Below, piece after piece: positions 7,673-13,960 of a stretch of 19,432 bases of DNA. The translations under genes were made by a program, and so were the position numbers. Within the stretch, counting starts at the first letter, position 1. Each line of letters opens with the position of its first letter. The notes beneath the pieces were generated by a model. It had not been told where the DNA came from. It did not search any database and was given only the letters and a program-made list of their open reading frames with translations. Origin of the DNA: an uncultured Clostridia bacterium (GTDB lineage: Bacteria; Bacillota; Clostridia; Christensenellales; UBA1242). Location: the NCBI GenBank assembly GCA_937895935.1, contig CALBKX010000001.1, positions 1 through 19,432 of the forward strand, in the 5' to 3' direction.

Positions 7673-8514
7673 AAATCATCATCAAATTCAAAATAATCAG
7701 AGTTTTTTAATCTTTTAATTTTCTTTCTTTGGTGCTTTTTACGAGGTTTAGATTCATCGCCAACTTCTTGTGCTAGTTTTGTTGGTTTAAACAAAAGATA
7801 AATAAAAAGTAAACAAGGTAAACTAATTGCAATTATTAATAGTGTTGTTGTTGTTTGTGATAGTCCTTTAAACACATCGCCTGAAACTTGAGTTGTTTCA
7901 TCTTCAAAAGTTATTGATTCCAAATATTCTACAGTTTCGGTATTTGGTGTAATTGAACTTAAACTATCACACAGTGGAGAATAAACATAGCCAGTGTAAG
8001 TTAAATTGCTTGTAAAGTATTTACAATAGTACCAACAGTTACCTTTTCGGCTAATTGCTTCTTCTCCATAGGCAACTCCATAATATAGTAAATTGCTATC
8101 TAAAAATGGTATTGAATACACTAAATTTATTGTCCCATTATTATAGGGCGATGAGCGTAAATTTGCACCACTTGGGACAAATATTCTGAAATTTATATTT
8201 GATAAAAAGGGCGAAGTAGGCACGTTTTTGACGGGCTTGACTTCGTTTTTTAATACATAGCCATATACATCATTATATCTGGCATAATAAAAATTTTCAT
8301 TGGCATTTTTTAAAAGTTCAACAAAATAGGTTTGAGGCAACACAAATAATCTGCTTTGTTCTATAGAATCTGGAGAAGAAAATAAAAAAGTATCATTGTT
8401 TGGGACTTGTGCATAGTAAGTTCTTGCAGCAAAAACAATTTTGGGATTAATTATTGAAACTATATTAAATGCAAAACAAAATGATGCAATTATTACAAAT
8501 TTTATAACTTTCAC
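7669..8514 (-). CDS. Secreted/anchored protein with SH3-like repeats and C-terminal TM
   Basis: From a GTG at 8514 this encodes 281 residues: an N-terminal signal-like hydrophobic segment (about 3-28, with VFAA as possible cleavage region), two bacterial SH3-like segments (roughly 32-95, ending YGYVLKNEVKPV, and 105-185, containing SGANLRSSPYNNG), an acidic Thr/Ser-rich linker, a C-terminal membrane helix (about 222-246) and a cytoplasmic tail with a Lys/Arg cluster followed by an acidic end. This suggests a surface protein that senses or binds wall material, with its tail inside. The start is uncertain: no ribosome site precedes the GTG at 8514 or an upstream GTG at 8574, and the frame remains open to a TTG at 8610. 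A TATAAT ends exactly 7 nt before the 8514 GTG, so a leaderless mRNA is possible. Confidence 0.7.
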   Translation of the reverse strand: MKVIKFVIIASFCFAFNIVSIINPKIVFAARTYYAQVPNNDTFLFSSPDSIEQSRLFVLPQTYFVELLKNANENFYYARYNDVYGYVLKNEVKPVKNVPTSPFLSNINFRIFVPSGANLRSSPYNNGTINLVYSIPFLDSNLLYYGVAYGEEAISRKGNCWYYCKYFTSNLTYTGYVYSPLCDSLSSITPNTETVEYLESITFEDETTQVSGDVFKGLSQTTTTLLIIAISLPCLLFIYLLFKPTKLAQEVGDESKPRKKHQRKKIKRLKNSDYFEFDDDF

Positions 8515-8529
8515 AGTGACTATTATAAT
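8501..8529. promoter_or_regulatory. Overlapping divergent -10 elements between the SH3 gene and terL
   Basis: The palindromic TATTATAATA at 8521-8530 supplies TATAAT on both strands: 8524-8529 on plus with a weak TTTATA 17 nt upstream (8501-8506), and 8522-8527 on minus. The two promoters would be mutually exclusive. Confidence 0.35.
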
Positions 8530-8598
8530 AAATAGAACTATAAAACGTTTTATACAATTTTGAAAGAATTTCACAAAAAAGAGGAAAAATTTGCGAAA

Positions 8599-10029
8599 AT
8601 GAATAAACAAAACATATTACAAAACATATTTGGGCTTAAAGCATATAAAAATGGAAACAAAATTAACAATAAATTAAAAAAGTACAATTCAGGCAAGGTA
8701 AAACATTTAAAACAACTTGCTTTCCATATGTGTAATAAAAAAAATAGGTGGGTTTTTGGCGGGAACAGAAGCGGTAAAACTGAGTGTGGAGCTGTTGAAA
8801 CTGTTTGGCTTGCAAGAGGCATACATCCTTATAGACAAAATAAAAAAAATGTTCAGATTTGGGTTGTTTCACTTTCTACTCAAGTACAACGTGATGTCGC
8901 TCAAGAAAAAGTATTGAGTTATATTAATAAAAATTGGATTAAAGAAATTGTAATGCTATCAGGAAGAAAAGATAGTCCTCAAAATGGTATTATTGACTAT
9001 ATTTCAATTTTAAATGTCTTTGGCGGTGTAAGTAAAATAGGTTTTAAAAGTTGTGACCAAGGTAGAGAAAAATTTCAGGGTACATCGCTAGACTATGTGT
9101 GGTTTGACGAAGAACCGCCAGAAGATATATATAAAGAATGTCGTATGCGTGTACTTGATAGATGTGGGGAAATTTATGGAACAATGACTCCACTAAAAGG
9201 CTTAACTTGGGTCTATAATGCAATATATTTAAACGAAAGCAATGATGACGAAGTTTGGTGCGAATTTATGGAATGGGCTGACAATCCATATTTAAGTGAA
9301 GCAGAAATAAAAAGTTTAACTGCCACCCTATCTGCAAGCGAACTAGAAGCAAGAAGATACGGCAAGTTTATTTCAAATGGAGGGCAGGTCTACAATGAAT
9401 TTGACGAAAATGTCAATGTTATTGACCCCTTTGAAGTTCCTAAAGAATGGTACGACAACATATCCATTGACCCCGGACTTAACAATCCGCTATCTGCACA
9501 TTGGTATGCGGTGGATTATGACGGAAATATTTATGTGATTGCTGAAATTTATGAAACAAGACAAACAGTTGAGTATCACGCTAGTCGTATTAGAGATATT
9601 TGTGCAAGACTTGATTGGCCAAAGGCGAGCAACGGTATGTATTCTGCTTTAATAGATAGTGCTGCAAATCAGCGAACATTGTCCAGTCCAAAAAATGTTT
9701 GCGAGTTGTTTTATGATAATGGAATTTTGGTTAATCCAAAAGTTAATAAAGACTTATATTCAGGAATAAACCGAGTAAAATCATATTTAAAAAACGCGGA
9801 TGGTGTATCAAAATTATTCATATTTAGAAATTGCACAAATATGATAAGGGAAATAAAGGGATATTTTTGGGGCAATAATGACGCTCCAGTTAAAAAAGAT
9901 GACCACGCTATGGATGACCTTAGATATTATATAATGAATAGACCTGAAAACTCTGCTCCTAAAAAAGCGAAAACTTTAGTTCAAAAAGATAAAGAGCGTT
10001 TAATGAGAAAATTGAAAAATGGTTATTAA
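8599..10029 (+). CDS. terL: Phage terminase large subunit (ATPase-nuclease)
   Basis: The product is 476 residues, full length for a TerL. The N-terminal packaging ATPase has Walker A GGNRSGKT at 54-61 and Walker B YVWFDEEPP with Asp170/Glu171. The C-terminal RNase-H-like nuclease has its acidic triad in SIDPG (Asp291), LIDSA (Asp353) and KKDDHAMDDLRY (Asp435/439). In phages it pumps DNA into proheads and cuts concatemers. ATG 8599 is taken as start, with GAGG 14 nt upstream; a TTG at 8560 is in frame. No small terminase, portal, protease, capsid or tail gene lies nearby: neighbours are a host-like SH3 protein and a SLOG gene. All catalytic motifs are intact, so it is a lone but apparently preserved TerL, either a prophage relic, part of a satellite, or domesticated. 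Confidence 0.92.
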   Translation: MNKQNILQNIFGLKAYKNGNKINNKLKKYNSGKVKHLKQLAFHMCNKKNRWVFGGNRSGKTECGAVETVWLARGIHPYRQNKKNVQIWVVSLSTQVQRDVAQEKVLSYINKNWIKEIVMLSGRKDSPQNGIIDYISILNVFGGVSKIGFKSCDQGREKFQGTSLDYVWFDEEPPEDIYKECRMRVLDRCGEIYGTMTPLKGLTWVYNAIYLNESNDDEVWCEFMEWADNPYLSEAEIKSLTATLSASELEARRYGKFISNGGQVYNEFDENVNVIDPFEVPKEWYDNISIDPGLNNPLSAHWYAVDYDGNIYVIAEIYETRQTVEYHASRIRDICARLDWPKASNGMYSALIDSAANQRTLSSPKNVCELFYDNGILVNPKVNKDLYSGINRVKSYLKNADGVSKLFIFRNCTNMIREIKGYFWGNNDAPVKKDDHAMDDLRYYIMNRPENSAPKKAKTLVQKDKERLMRKLKNGY

Positions 10030-10098
10030 TAATGGGAAAATTTAATAGGATTTCTTGAAAAAATTTGAACTATTTTTACATAAGTAAAAAAATTTATT

Positions 10099-10179
10099 TT
10101 AAGTGTTTTTAGAGTTATCATTTTTCTTTAAAATAGAAATAGGCGATTGCCGAGTTCCAACTGCTTCATGTAATTTCAT
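10099..10179 (-). pseudogene. Truncated gene start, possibly an HTH repressor remnant
   Basis: A 26-codon minus-strand frame begins at ATG 10179 behind TTTTAGGAGAAAATTTAGTT, a good ribosome site. Its first ten residues, MKLHEAVGTR, look like the N-terminus common to many XRE-type regulators of Bacillota ('M..HEA.G.RI..L'). The frame then departs into unrelated sequence and stops, so the rest of the gene seems deleted. It faces the SLOG promoter across 10207-10303, where matching operators lie. It could also be a real small peptide. Confidence 0.35.
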
Positions 10180-10206
10180 AACTAAATTTTCTCCTAAAAC
10201 TTGTTA

Positions 10207-10303
10207 ATGTATTCACAATAATTTTAGCGATTAGTAAAAAATAAGGTTGTGAATGTGTTGACAACTTTTAGATTTGTAGATATAATTTGAGTTGTGAATA
10301 CAT
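10207..10303. promoter_or_regulatory. Promoter with three TTGTGAATACAT-type operators
   Basis: A full-consensus plus-strand promoter lies here: TTGACA (10258-10263), 17-nt spacer, TATAAT (10281-10286). The 12-mer TTGTGAATACAT is present at 10292-10303 over the expected start site and, perfectly inverted, at 10207-10218. A shorter copy TTGTGAATG lies at 10247-10255 just ahead of the -35. On the minus strand TAAAAT stands 2 nt before the inverted copy, so a divergent promoter for the 10179 frame would be covered the same way. This is a classical divergent repressor arrangement. The remainder of the gap 10030-10396 holds the truncated frame and the disrupted SLOG 5' end. Confidence 0.7.
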
Positions 10304-10323
10304 CGTTGGTTTTTTAAAAAATC

Positions 10324-10396
10324 ATGTTCTGTTTTTGGACACAGCAAAATTGAAGGAACAGAAGAACTTGAAAATAATTTAAAATCCATATTTGAA
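10324..10396 (+). other. Out-of-frame 5' end of the SLOG gene (single-base frameshift)
   Basis: ATG 10324 opens a frame that stops after nine codons. Removing one T from the T5 run at 10332-10336 would make it continue as MFCFGHSKIEGTEEL and on into the downstream frame, restoring the family's N-terminal FGH signature. In the present sequence no ATG, GTG or TTG precedes that signature in the downstream frame. No ribosome site is visible before ATG 10324; the predicted 5' UTR is about 30 nt. Confidence 0.65.
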
Positions 10397-10786
10397 ATGC
10401 TTATTACAAAAGAAAATGTGAGATTATTCTATTTTGGCGGTTTTGGAGAGTTTGATGATTTGTGCCATAAAATTGTAAGTGAACTAAAAAATAAATATCC
10501 CAATATTTATAGAATATTTTGCTTATCAGACCCGCGACACCAAAGATTATCAAAAAGACCAATATGGATAAAAGATGAAGACTATGAAGAAATTATTTAT
10601 TTAAATTTAATTAATGATTATTGGTATAAACGAATCTATTTCCGTAACTGTGAAATGATAGACCGAAGTGATTTTGTAGTTTTTTATGTAAATCATTCAG
10701 AACGTAGCGGTGCATATAAAGCATTACAATATGCAATAAAAAAGAAAAAACAAATAATAAATATATGTGATGTACTTAAAGTTTAA
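10397..10786 (+). CDS. SLOG / DUF1273-like protein, 5' end frameshifted
   Basis: The frame as it stands gives 129 residues from ATG 10397, which has no ribosome site. The true gene probably starts at 10324 (see the frameshift entry), giving about 153 residues. It shows the SLOG Rossmann-type features: the nucleotide-loop region FYFGGFGEFDDLCHKIVSEL, a conserved CLSDPRHQRLSKRP segment, a RNCEMIDRSDFVVFYVN strand, and the closing SGAYKALQYAIKKKKQIIN. The SLOG superfamily binds nucleotide-derived ligands (LOG, TIR-effector and DprA relatives) and often occurs in phage and defence contexts; the ligand here is unknown. It is driven by the operator-flanked promoter at 10258 and ended by the hairpin at 10821. 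The fragment at 231-425 is a relative. Confidence 0.75.
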   Translation: MLITKENVRLFYFGGFGEFDDLCHKIVSELKNKYPNIYRIFCLSDPRHQRLSKRPIWIKDEDYEEIIYLNLINDYWYKRIYFRNCEMIDRSDFVVFYVNHSERSGAYKALQYAIKKKKQIINICDVLKV

Positions 10787-10820
10787 AACTTTATATTCTT
10801 TTTCTATTTATGAAATACAA

Positions 10821-10856
10821 AAAATCTTCCCTTTAAAATGATAGGGAAGATTTTTT
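10821..10856. terminator. Bidirectional terminator between the SLOG gene and the 45-aa gene
   Basis: AAAATCTTCCCT (10821-10832) pairs perfectly with AGGGAAGATTTT (10843-10854), 10-nt loop, with T6 on the plus strand and TTTTTTG on the minus strand. It can end both convergent transcripts. Confidence 0.88.
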
Positions 10857-10873
10857 GTTAGATTGAAAAAACT

Positions 10874-11011
10874 TTAGTTTTTAGAAGAACGTTTTGAACT
10901 AGACTTAGAACTTGAGCGTTTTGAAGCGCTATCCTTTGTTGTTCTTGATGAACCACAGTTTGAACAGTTTTGAGTCTTAGAATCATTTGTCTTTTTGTTT
11001 CTACCAAACAT
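10874..11011 (-). CDS. 45-aa CxxC and Ser/Lys/Arg-rich small protein
   Basis: A small frame with a strong start: ATAGGAGGTGGAAAA directly before the ATG on the minus strand. The product is basic (MFGRNKKTND..), has one CSNCG pair of cysteines at 16-19 that could bind metal only as a dimer, and a C-terminal half built of Ser-Ser/Lys-Arg repeats, probably disordered and able to bind nucleic acid. I do not know its function. It ends on the bidirectional terminator at 10821 and has a short hairpin in its leader (11030-11048). Confidence 0.72.
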   Translation of the reverse strand: MFGRNKKTNDSKTQNCSNCGSSRTTKDSASKRSSSKSSSKRSSKN

Positions 11012-11029
11012 TTTTCCACCTCCTATATT

Positions 11030-11048
11030 GCAAGAAAGTTTTTCTTGC
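11030..11048 (-). promoter_or_regulatory. Leader hairpin ahead of the 45-aa gene
   Basis: GCAAGAAA and TTTCTTGC are perfectly inverted around 3 nt, ending 7 nt before the AGGAGG on the minus strand. It may stabilise the mRNA or affect ribosome entry. Confidence 0.45.
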
Positions 11049-11126
11049 TAATTTATATTGTGTATTATGTTATAAATTATACATTTTAACTTTTAAAAAA
11101 AAAATTAAAAAAATTAAAAAAAGTTG

Positions 11127-11155
11127 TTGACATCATTTTTTTAATGTGATAACAT
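11127..11155 (+). promoter_or_regulatory. Promoter of tRNA-Val
   Basis: TTGACA (11127-11132), 17-nt spacer, TAACAT (11150-11155), 21 nt ahead of the mature tRNA. Confidence 0.75.
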
Positions 11156-11176
11156 ATCAAAGTCTTAAAAAGAAAC

Positions 11177-11253
11177 GGGAGTTTAGCTCAGTTGGTTAGA
11201 GCATCTGCCTTACAAGCAGAGGGTCATAGGTTCGAGTCCTTTAACTCCCACCA
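11177..11253 (+). tRNA. tRNA-Val (anticodon TAC)
   Basis: A complete cloverleaf: acceptor GGGAGTT/AACTCCC, D arm with TAGCTCAGTTGGTTAGAGCA, anticodon stem TCTGC/GCAGA with loop CTTACAA (anticodon TAC), T arm with GGTTCGAGTCC, discriminator A and encoded CCA. The leftward integrase gene begins its 3' end 93 nt downstream, the usual layout when a tRNA 3' end serves as an integration site. Confidence 0.97.
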
Positions 11254-11259
11254 TATAGA

Positions 11260-11304
11260 AGCCATTAGATGTTTGAAATACAATATCTAGTGGCTATTTT
11301 TTTT
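11260..11304 (+). terminator. Terminator of tRNA-Val
   Basis: AGCCATTAGAT (11260-11270) pairs with ATCTAGTGGCT (11285-11295, one wobble), followed by a T8 run at 11297-11304. Confidence 0.85.
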
Positions 11305-11329
11305 ACAAAAAGATTTTGCTGTAAAAAAC

Positions 11330-11353
11330 GGTGTCAGAATTGGTGTCAAAATT
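11330..11353. repeat. Tandem 12-bp repeat next to the putative att site
   Basis: GGTGTCAGAATT (11330-11341) is followed immediately by GGTGTCAAAATT (11342-11353), 11 of 12 identical. It lies between tRNA-Val and the integrase and overlaps the integrase stop codon. Direct repeats of this kind serve as integrase arm-type sites in several tyrosine-recombinase elements; that role is inferred. Confidence 0.55.
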
Positions 11354-12335
11354 CATAATATAAATTATTATATAATTTAAGCACGTCTTGTTTGCCTACG
11401 TCTAATTCAAGATTAGTATATATATTGTTTGTAGTTACTATTGATTTGTGTCCTAAAATTTGTTGCCTTTGTTTGTCTGGTATTCCTAGATAGAATAAGT
11501 TTGTTGCACAAGTATGTCTTAAACTGTGTAAGCATAATTCAGTGTTTATTTGACTCAATACTTTTTTTATATTTTTAGTGTAATATTCTGGTCCATATGG
11601 AAAATATGGTTCAGTTTTTTTATTAGCAAACAAATAATCAATCATTGCTTTTGAAATTTTTATTGTTCTATCTGCACACTCTGTTTTTGTTCCGTGAATT
11701 TTAAGTGATTGCTTTTCTATATTAATGTCTGAAATGTTAAATGCTAATGTTTCATTTCTTCTTGTTCCAATTATTAAACTAAAAATAAAAAATGTTTCAA
11801 GCTCACTATCTTTAATTAAACTTAAAAGTTGTTGTTGTTCTGCAATAGTTAATGATTCTCTTGTAATTTTGTTGTGACGCTTTGGTAAAACTAAAGCTTC
11901 TGCAATATTATTTTTTAACTCACCAGAAGCAGTTGCATATCGAAAAATGCCTTTGATATGCTGATATATCTGTTCTCTGGTTCTCTCTTTTTTTATTTTG
12001 TTTAAAAATTCTTGCAGTTCAAATAATTGTATTTTGTTTAAATCTTTTCCTTTTAAAAAAGGCACTATGTAATTATTTAAAGTGTTTTTATATGTTTCTT
12101 TTGATTTTTGTTTTAAATTTGGTTCCTTTATTGTTGTATACCACCTTAAAACAATATCTTCACTAAGTGAAATTGGTTTTGTTGGTTTGTAGCCTTTTTT
12201 TTCTATTTTTTTTATATTTGTAATACAGTCGATTTGTGTTCTTCCATAAACACATATTGTTTTTTTATTTATGGTCATTTTGTATTGCCAGCGACCATCT
12301 TTTCTTTTTGTTAGTTTGTGTCCGTTATATATCAT
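11346..12335 (-). CDS. Tyrosine recombinase / site-specific integrase
   Basis: 329 residues from ATG 12335, chosen because AAAAAGGAGAACCA precedes it. An N-terminal arm-type DNA-binding region (1-50, MIYNGHKLTKRKDGRWQYKM), a SAM-like core-binding domain (about 55-150) and the catalytic domain (about 160-329) are seen. The active-site set is complete: Arg192 in GTRRNE, Lys217 in the beta hairpin HGTKTE, His270 and Arg273 in HSLRHTCATN, His296 in LGHKS, and Tyr306 in NNIYTNLE. It integrates and excises the element, presumably at the tRNA-Val 3' end next to its own 3' end. The frame stays open upstream (see 12336-12547), so a longer N-terminus is possible. It is last in the leftward cluster XRE, two-TM protein, integrase. 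Confidence 0.93.
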   Translation of the reverse strand: MIYNGHKLTKRKDGRWQYKMTINKKTICVYGRTQIDCITNIKKIEKKGYKPTKPISLSEDIVLRWYTTIKEPNLKQKSKETYKNTLNNYIVPFLKGKDLNKIQLFELQEFLNKIKKERTREQIYQHIKGIFRYATASGELKNNIAEALVLPKRHNKITRESLTIAEQQQLLSLIKDSELETFFIFSLIIGTRRNETLAFNISDINIEKQSLKIHGTKTECADRTIKISKAMIDYLFANKKTEPYFPYGPEYYTKNIKKVLSQINTELCLHSLRHTCATNLFYLGIPDKQRQQILGHKSIVTTNNIYTNLELDVGKQDVLKLYNNLYYEF

Positions 12336-12547
12336 TGGTTCTCCTTTTTCTTGAGACACCAATTTTTCAACAGAGCCCTCATCAGTTTTTATATCATTTT
12401 TTGTAGAATCAATTAACCCTTTTAACATTTCTTTTGTTGCTAAGTTGATGTTATTAGCAAAATTTAATTGTTCTATTGAAGTTTTTATTTGTTCATTTTG
12501 TTTTTCAAGTAATTTATATAAAAATAATTTAGTATTTCTTTGTTCAT
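12336..12547 (-). other. In-frame coiled-coil extension upstream of integrase, interrupted by a frameshift
   Basis: On the minus strand, ATG 12547 behind AAAAGGAATTAAACAA opens MNKEILNYF and then stops soon in its own frame. One extra T in the T5 run (plus-strand A5 at 12520-12524), or a -1 slip there, joins it to the integrase frame as YKLLEKQNEQIKTSIEQL and a charged helical stretch leading to the integrase. This stretch has no stop before the integrase. It is either a true N-terminal extension or a small coiled-coil protein that has fused. Confidence 0.5.
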
Positions 12548-12575
12548 TTGTTTAATTCCTTTTTATATAAATTTA

Positions 12576-12842
12576 TTATTTTACTGCTTTTTTTATAATA
12601 CTAGTTATAATTAACATTGCTATAAAAATACCAATTGTAATTAAAACTGTAGTCAACAATTTTTCTTGAGCTACTTCAACTGCAGTTTTATTAATTATTC
12701 CAACTTCTTTAATAATTTTTTCTAAATCAGAAGTGTTTCCTTGTACAGCATTGATTAAATCTTGCCAAGAAATGTTATACATCCATTGAGGTAAAAAGTA
12801 ACCAATTATTCCAGTTACTATTAAGCTTAATAAAAAATACAT
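12576..12842 (-). CDS. Small two-TM membrane protein
   Basis: An 88-residue protein with two hydrophobic segments (about 2-19 and 63-84) flanking an amphipathic middle (LEKIIKEVGIINKTAVEVAQEK), ending in a basic KKAVK tail. This topology is seen in small holin-like, superinfection-exclusion and toxin proteins of mobile elements, but no family is recognised. The ATG follows CAAAGGAGAAAAT. It is 24 nt downstream of the XRE gene and upstream of integrase, so it is expressed with the repressor, that is, in the quiescent state. Confidence 0.75.
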   Translation of the reverse strand: MYFLLSLIVTGIIGYFLPQWMYNISWQDLINAVQGNTSDLEKIIKEVGIINKTAVEVAQEKLLTTVLITIGIFIAMLIITSIIKKAVK

Positions 12843-12866
12843 ATTTTCTCCTTTGTTAAAAATAGA

Positions 12867-13178
12867 TTAGTTTTGACCTGCTAGTAAGCCACTAACATAA
12901 CCAAATGTTTTTAAAGTGTTTTGTTCATTAAGTTGTAAAATTAATTTTACAACATCTTTTTTTCCGTCCGGGATGTATCCTATTTGGTTGTTCCATTGGC
13001 GTTCGCAAAGATAGTCAAGACTCACATTGTAATAGTTCGCTAACTTAATTAATGTGTCTAAGTCTGGCTTTACTTTTTCATTTTCATATCTGTTATAGTT
13101 TTGTTGAGATGTTTGAATTATTTTTGCTAGTTCATGTTGACTTATATTATTTGCCTTTCTTAGTTCTTTTAATTTCAT
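12867..13178 (-). CDS. XRE-family repressor
   Basis: 103 residues from ATG 13178, which follows AAGGAGGTTTAT. Residues 1-60 form a canonical Cro/CI-type helix-turn-helix: MKLKELRKANNISQHELAKI, then the recognition helix TSQQNYNRYENEKVKPDLDTL and LIKLANYYNVSLDYL. The C-terminal 40 residues are short, lacking a LexA-type peptidase domain, so SOS self-cleavage is unlikely. It stands divergently to the 13347 gene across a region with several TGTGT/ACACA palindromes and is probably the switch regulator of the element, repressing the rightward genes and itself. Confidence 0.92.
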   Translation of the reverse strand: MKLKELRKANNISQHELAKIIQTSQQNYNRYENEKVKPDLDTLIKLANYYNVSLDYLCERQWNNQIGYIPDGKKDVVKLILQLNEQNTLKTFGYVSGLLAGQN

Positions 13179-13215
13179 ATAAACCTCCTTGTTAAAGGAT
13201 ACAATTATTAACATA

Positions 13216-13330
13216 TTTTGTGTAATAATTTTATAATTTTTAAAAAATTACACAAAAATTGTGTCTTTTTTGTTGCAAAAACACATATAATGTGTTATAT
13301 ATATTATAAATATTACATAGAATGTGTAAT
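13216..13330. promoter_or_regulatory. Switch region with repeated ACACA/TGTGT operators
   Basis: Two perfect 15-bp palindromes share the form ACACAN-3 nt-NTGTGT: ACACAAAAATTGTGT (13250-13264) and ACACATATAATGTGT (13281-13295). Further half-site pairs are TTTTGTGTAAT (13216-13226), its inverse ATTACACAAAA (13247-13257) and ATTACATAGAATGTGTAAT (13312-13330). The rightward promoter TTGCAA (13273-13278), 17 nt, TATATA (13296-13301) has the second palindrome filling its spacer, so an occupied site would block it. A leftward promoter for the XRE gene lies near 13230. Confidence 0.75.
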
Positions 13331-13346
13331 TTAAAGGGAGGTTAGA

Positions 13347-13574
13347 ATGGAAGATTACAAATATTCAGCCATAATAGATTGTGGTTCTTTAAATAGTTTA
13401 TATACATTTGTTTCTAATGATTTTTCTATTTTTAATGTGAACTTAGAAACCTTAGAAAGAATGCTATCAGCATTAAATGTTGAATACACAGTATATTTTG
13501 ATGGTTCGTTTTATAATGCGCATTTAGATAGATTGAAGTATGAAAAAATAACCACTCAGAAGAGTGATTATTAA
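13347..13574 (+). CDS. Small uncharacterised protein, first rightward gene of the element
   Basis: 75 residues, acidic, no membrane segment. The sequence alternates hydrophobic and aromatic residues (YKYSAIIDCGSLNSLYTFV..) suggesting a small alpha/beta fold; no family is recognised. ATG 13347 follows AAAGGGAGGTTAGA; the same GGAGGTTAGAATG start context is used at 13961. Its position directly under the operator-controlled promoter is where Cro-like or early regulatory proteins are found, but no HTH is visible. Its last codons double as a terminator hairpin for the opposite strand. Confidence 0.7.
   Translation: MEDYKYSAIIDCGSLNSLYTFVSNDFSIFNVNLETLERMLSALNVEYTVYFDGSFYNAHLDRLKYEKITTQKSDY
13547..13572 (-). 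terminator. Minus-strand terminator inside the 3' end of the 13347 gene
   Basis: AATAACCACTC (13547-13557) and GAGTGATTATT (13562-13572) are inverted with one mismatch, 4-nt loop. On the minus strand a run of T follows (plus A6 at 13543-13548), fitting a terminator for the gene at 13621-13845, while on plus only A follows. Confidence 0.65.
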
Positions 13575-13620
13575 AAAAAAACGATGTGTCTATTATTTTT
13601 AAGAAAATTTACAAAGTTTT

Positions 13621-13845
13621 TTAATGTTTATGGTAGTTAATTGAGTTCTTTGTCGATTTAATATTAGTGGTGTTTCTATCTCTTTCTAGTAACTTGTCGA
13701 TTGCTTGAAGCTTTCCTTCATAGAAGTTTGCTTTGTTGTTATATGATTCTTTGCCAGTATTTGCATATTTTTGTTGGTATCTTTGCATGTTGGCATAAGC
13801 TTCACCTCTTTTGTCGGTTAAATCCTTTTTGTGGAATATGCTCAT
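13621..13845 (-). CDS. Small basic helical protein
   Basis: 74 residues from ATG 13845, which follows AAAGGAGGTTATCA; the frame is open farther upstream but without a better start. The protein is hydrophilic, rich in Lys, Asn, Tyr and Gln, with a helical middle (GEAYANMQRYQQKYANTGK, then KANFYEGKLQAIDKLLE). It has no recognised family. It is the only leftward gene inside the rightward early cluster, with its own hairpin leader (13866-13909) and terminator (13547-13572), so it forms an independent unit. Confidence 0.7.
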   Translation of the reverse strand: MSIFHKKDLTDKRGEAYANMQRYQQKYANTGKESYNNKANFYEGKLQAIDKLLERDRNTTNIKSTKNSINYHKH

Positions 13846-13865
13846 TGATAACCTCCTTTGTAAAA

Positions 13866-13909
13866 TTACAAGAAACACATCGACTTTGTGTCTCCCTTTA
13901 TTCTTGCAA
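13866..13909. repeat. Imperfect palindrome between divergent genes
   Basis: TTACAAGAA (13866-13874) and TTCTTGCAA (13901-13909) are inverted with one mismatch, and ACACA (13875-13879) with TGTGT (13887-13891) form the inner stem. The ACACA/TGTGT half-sites resemble those in the XRE switch region, so it may be a further repressor site as well as a leader hairpin of the 13621 gene. Confidence 0.5.
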
Positions 13910-13960
13910 AATAATAGTAGCATAAATTTAAATAATTTCAAAATTTAATTGGAGGTTAGA

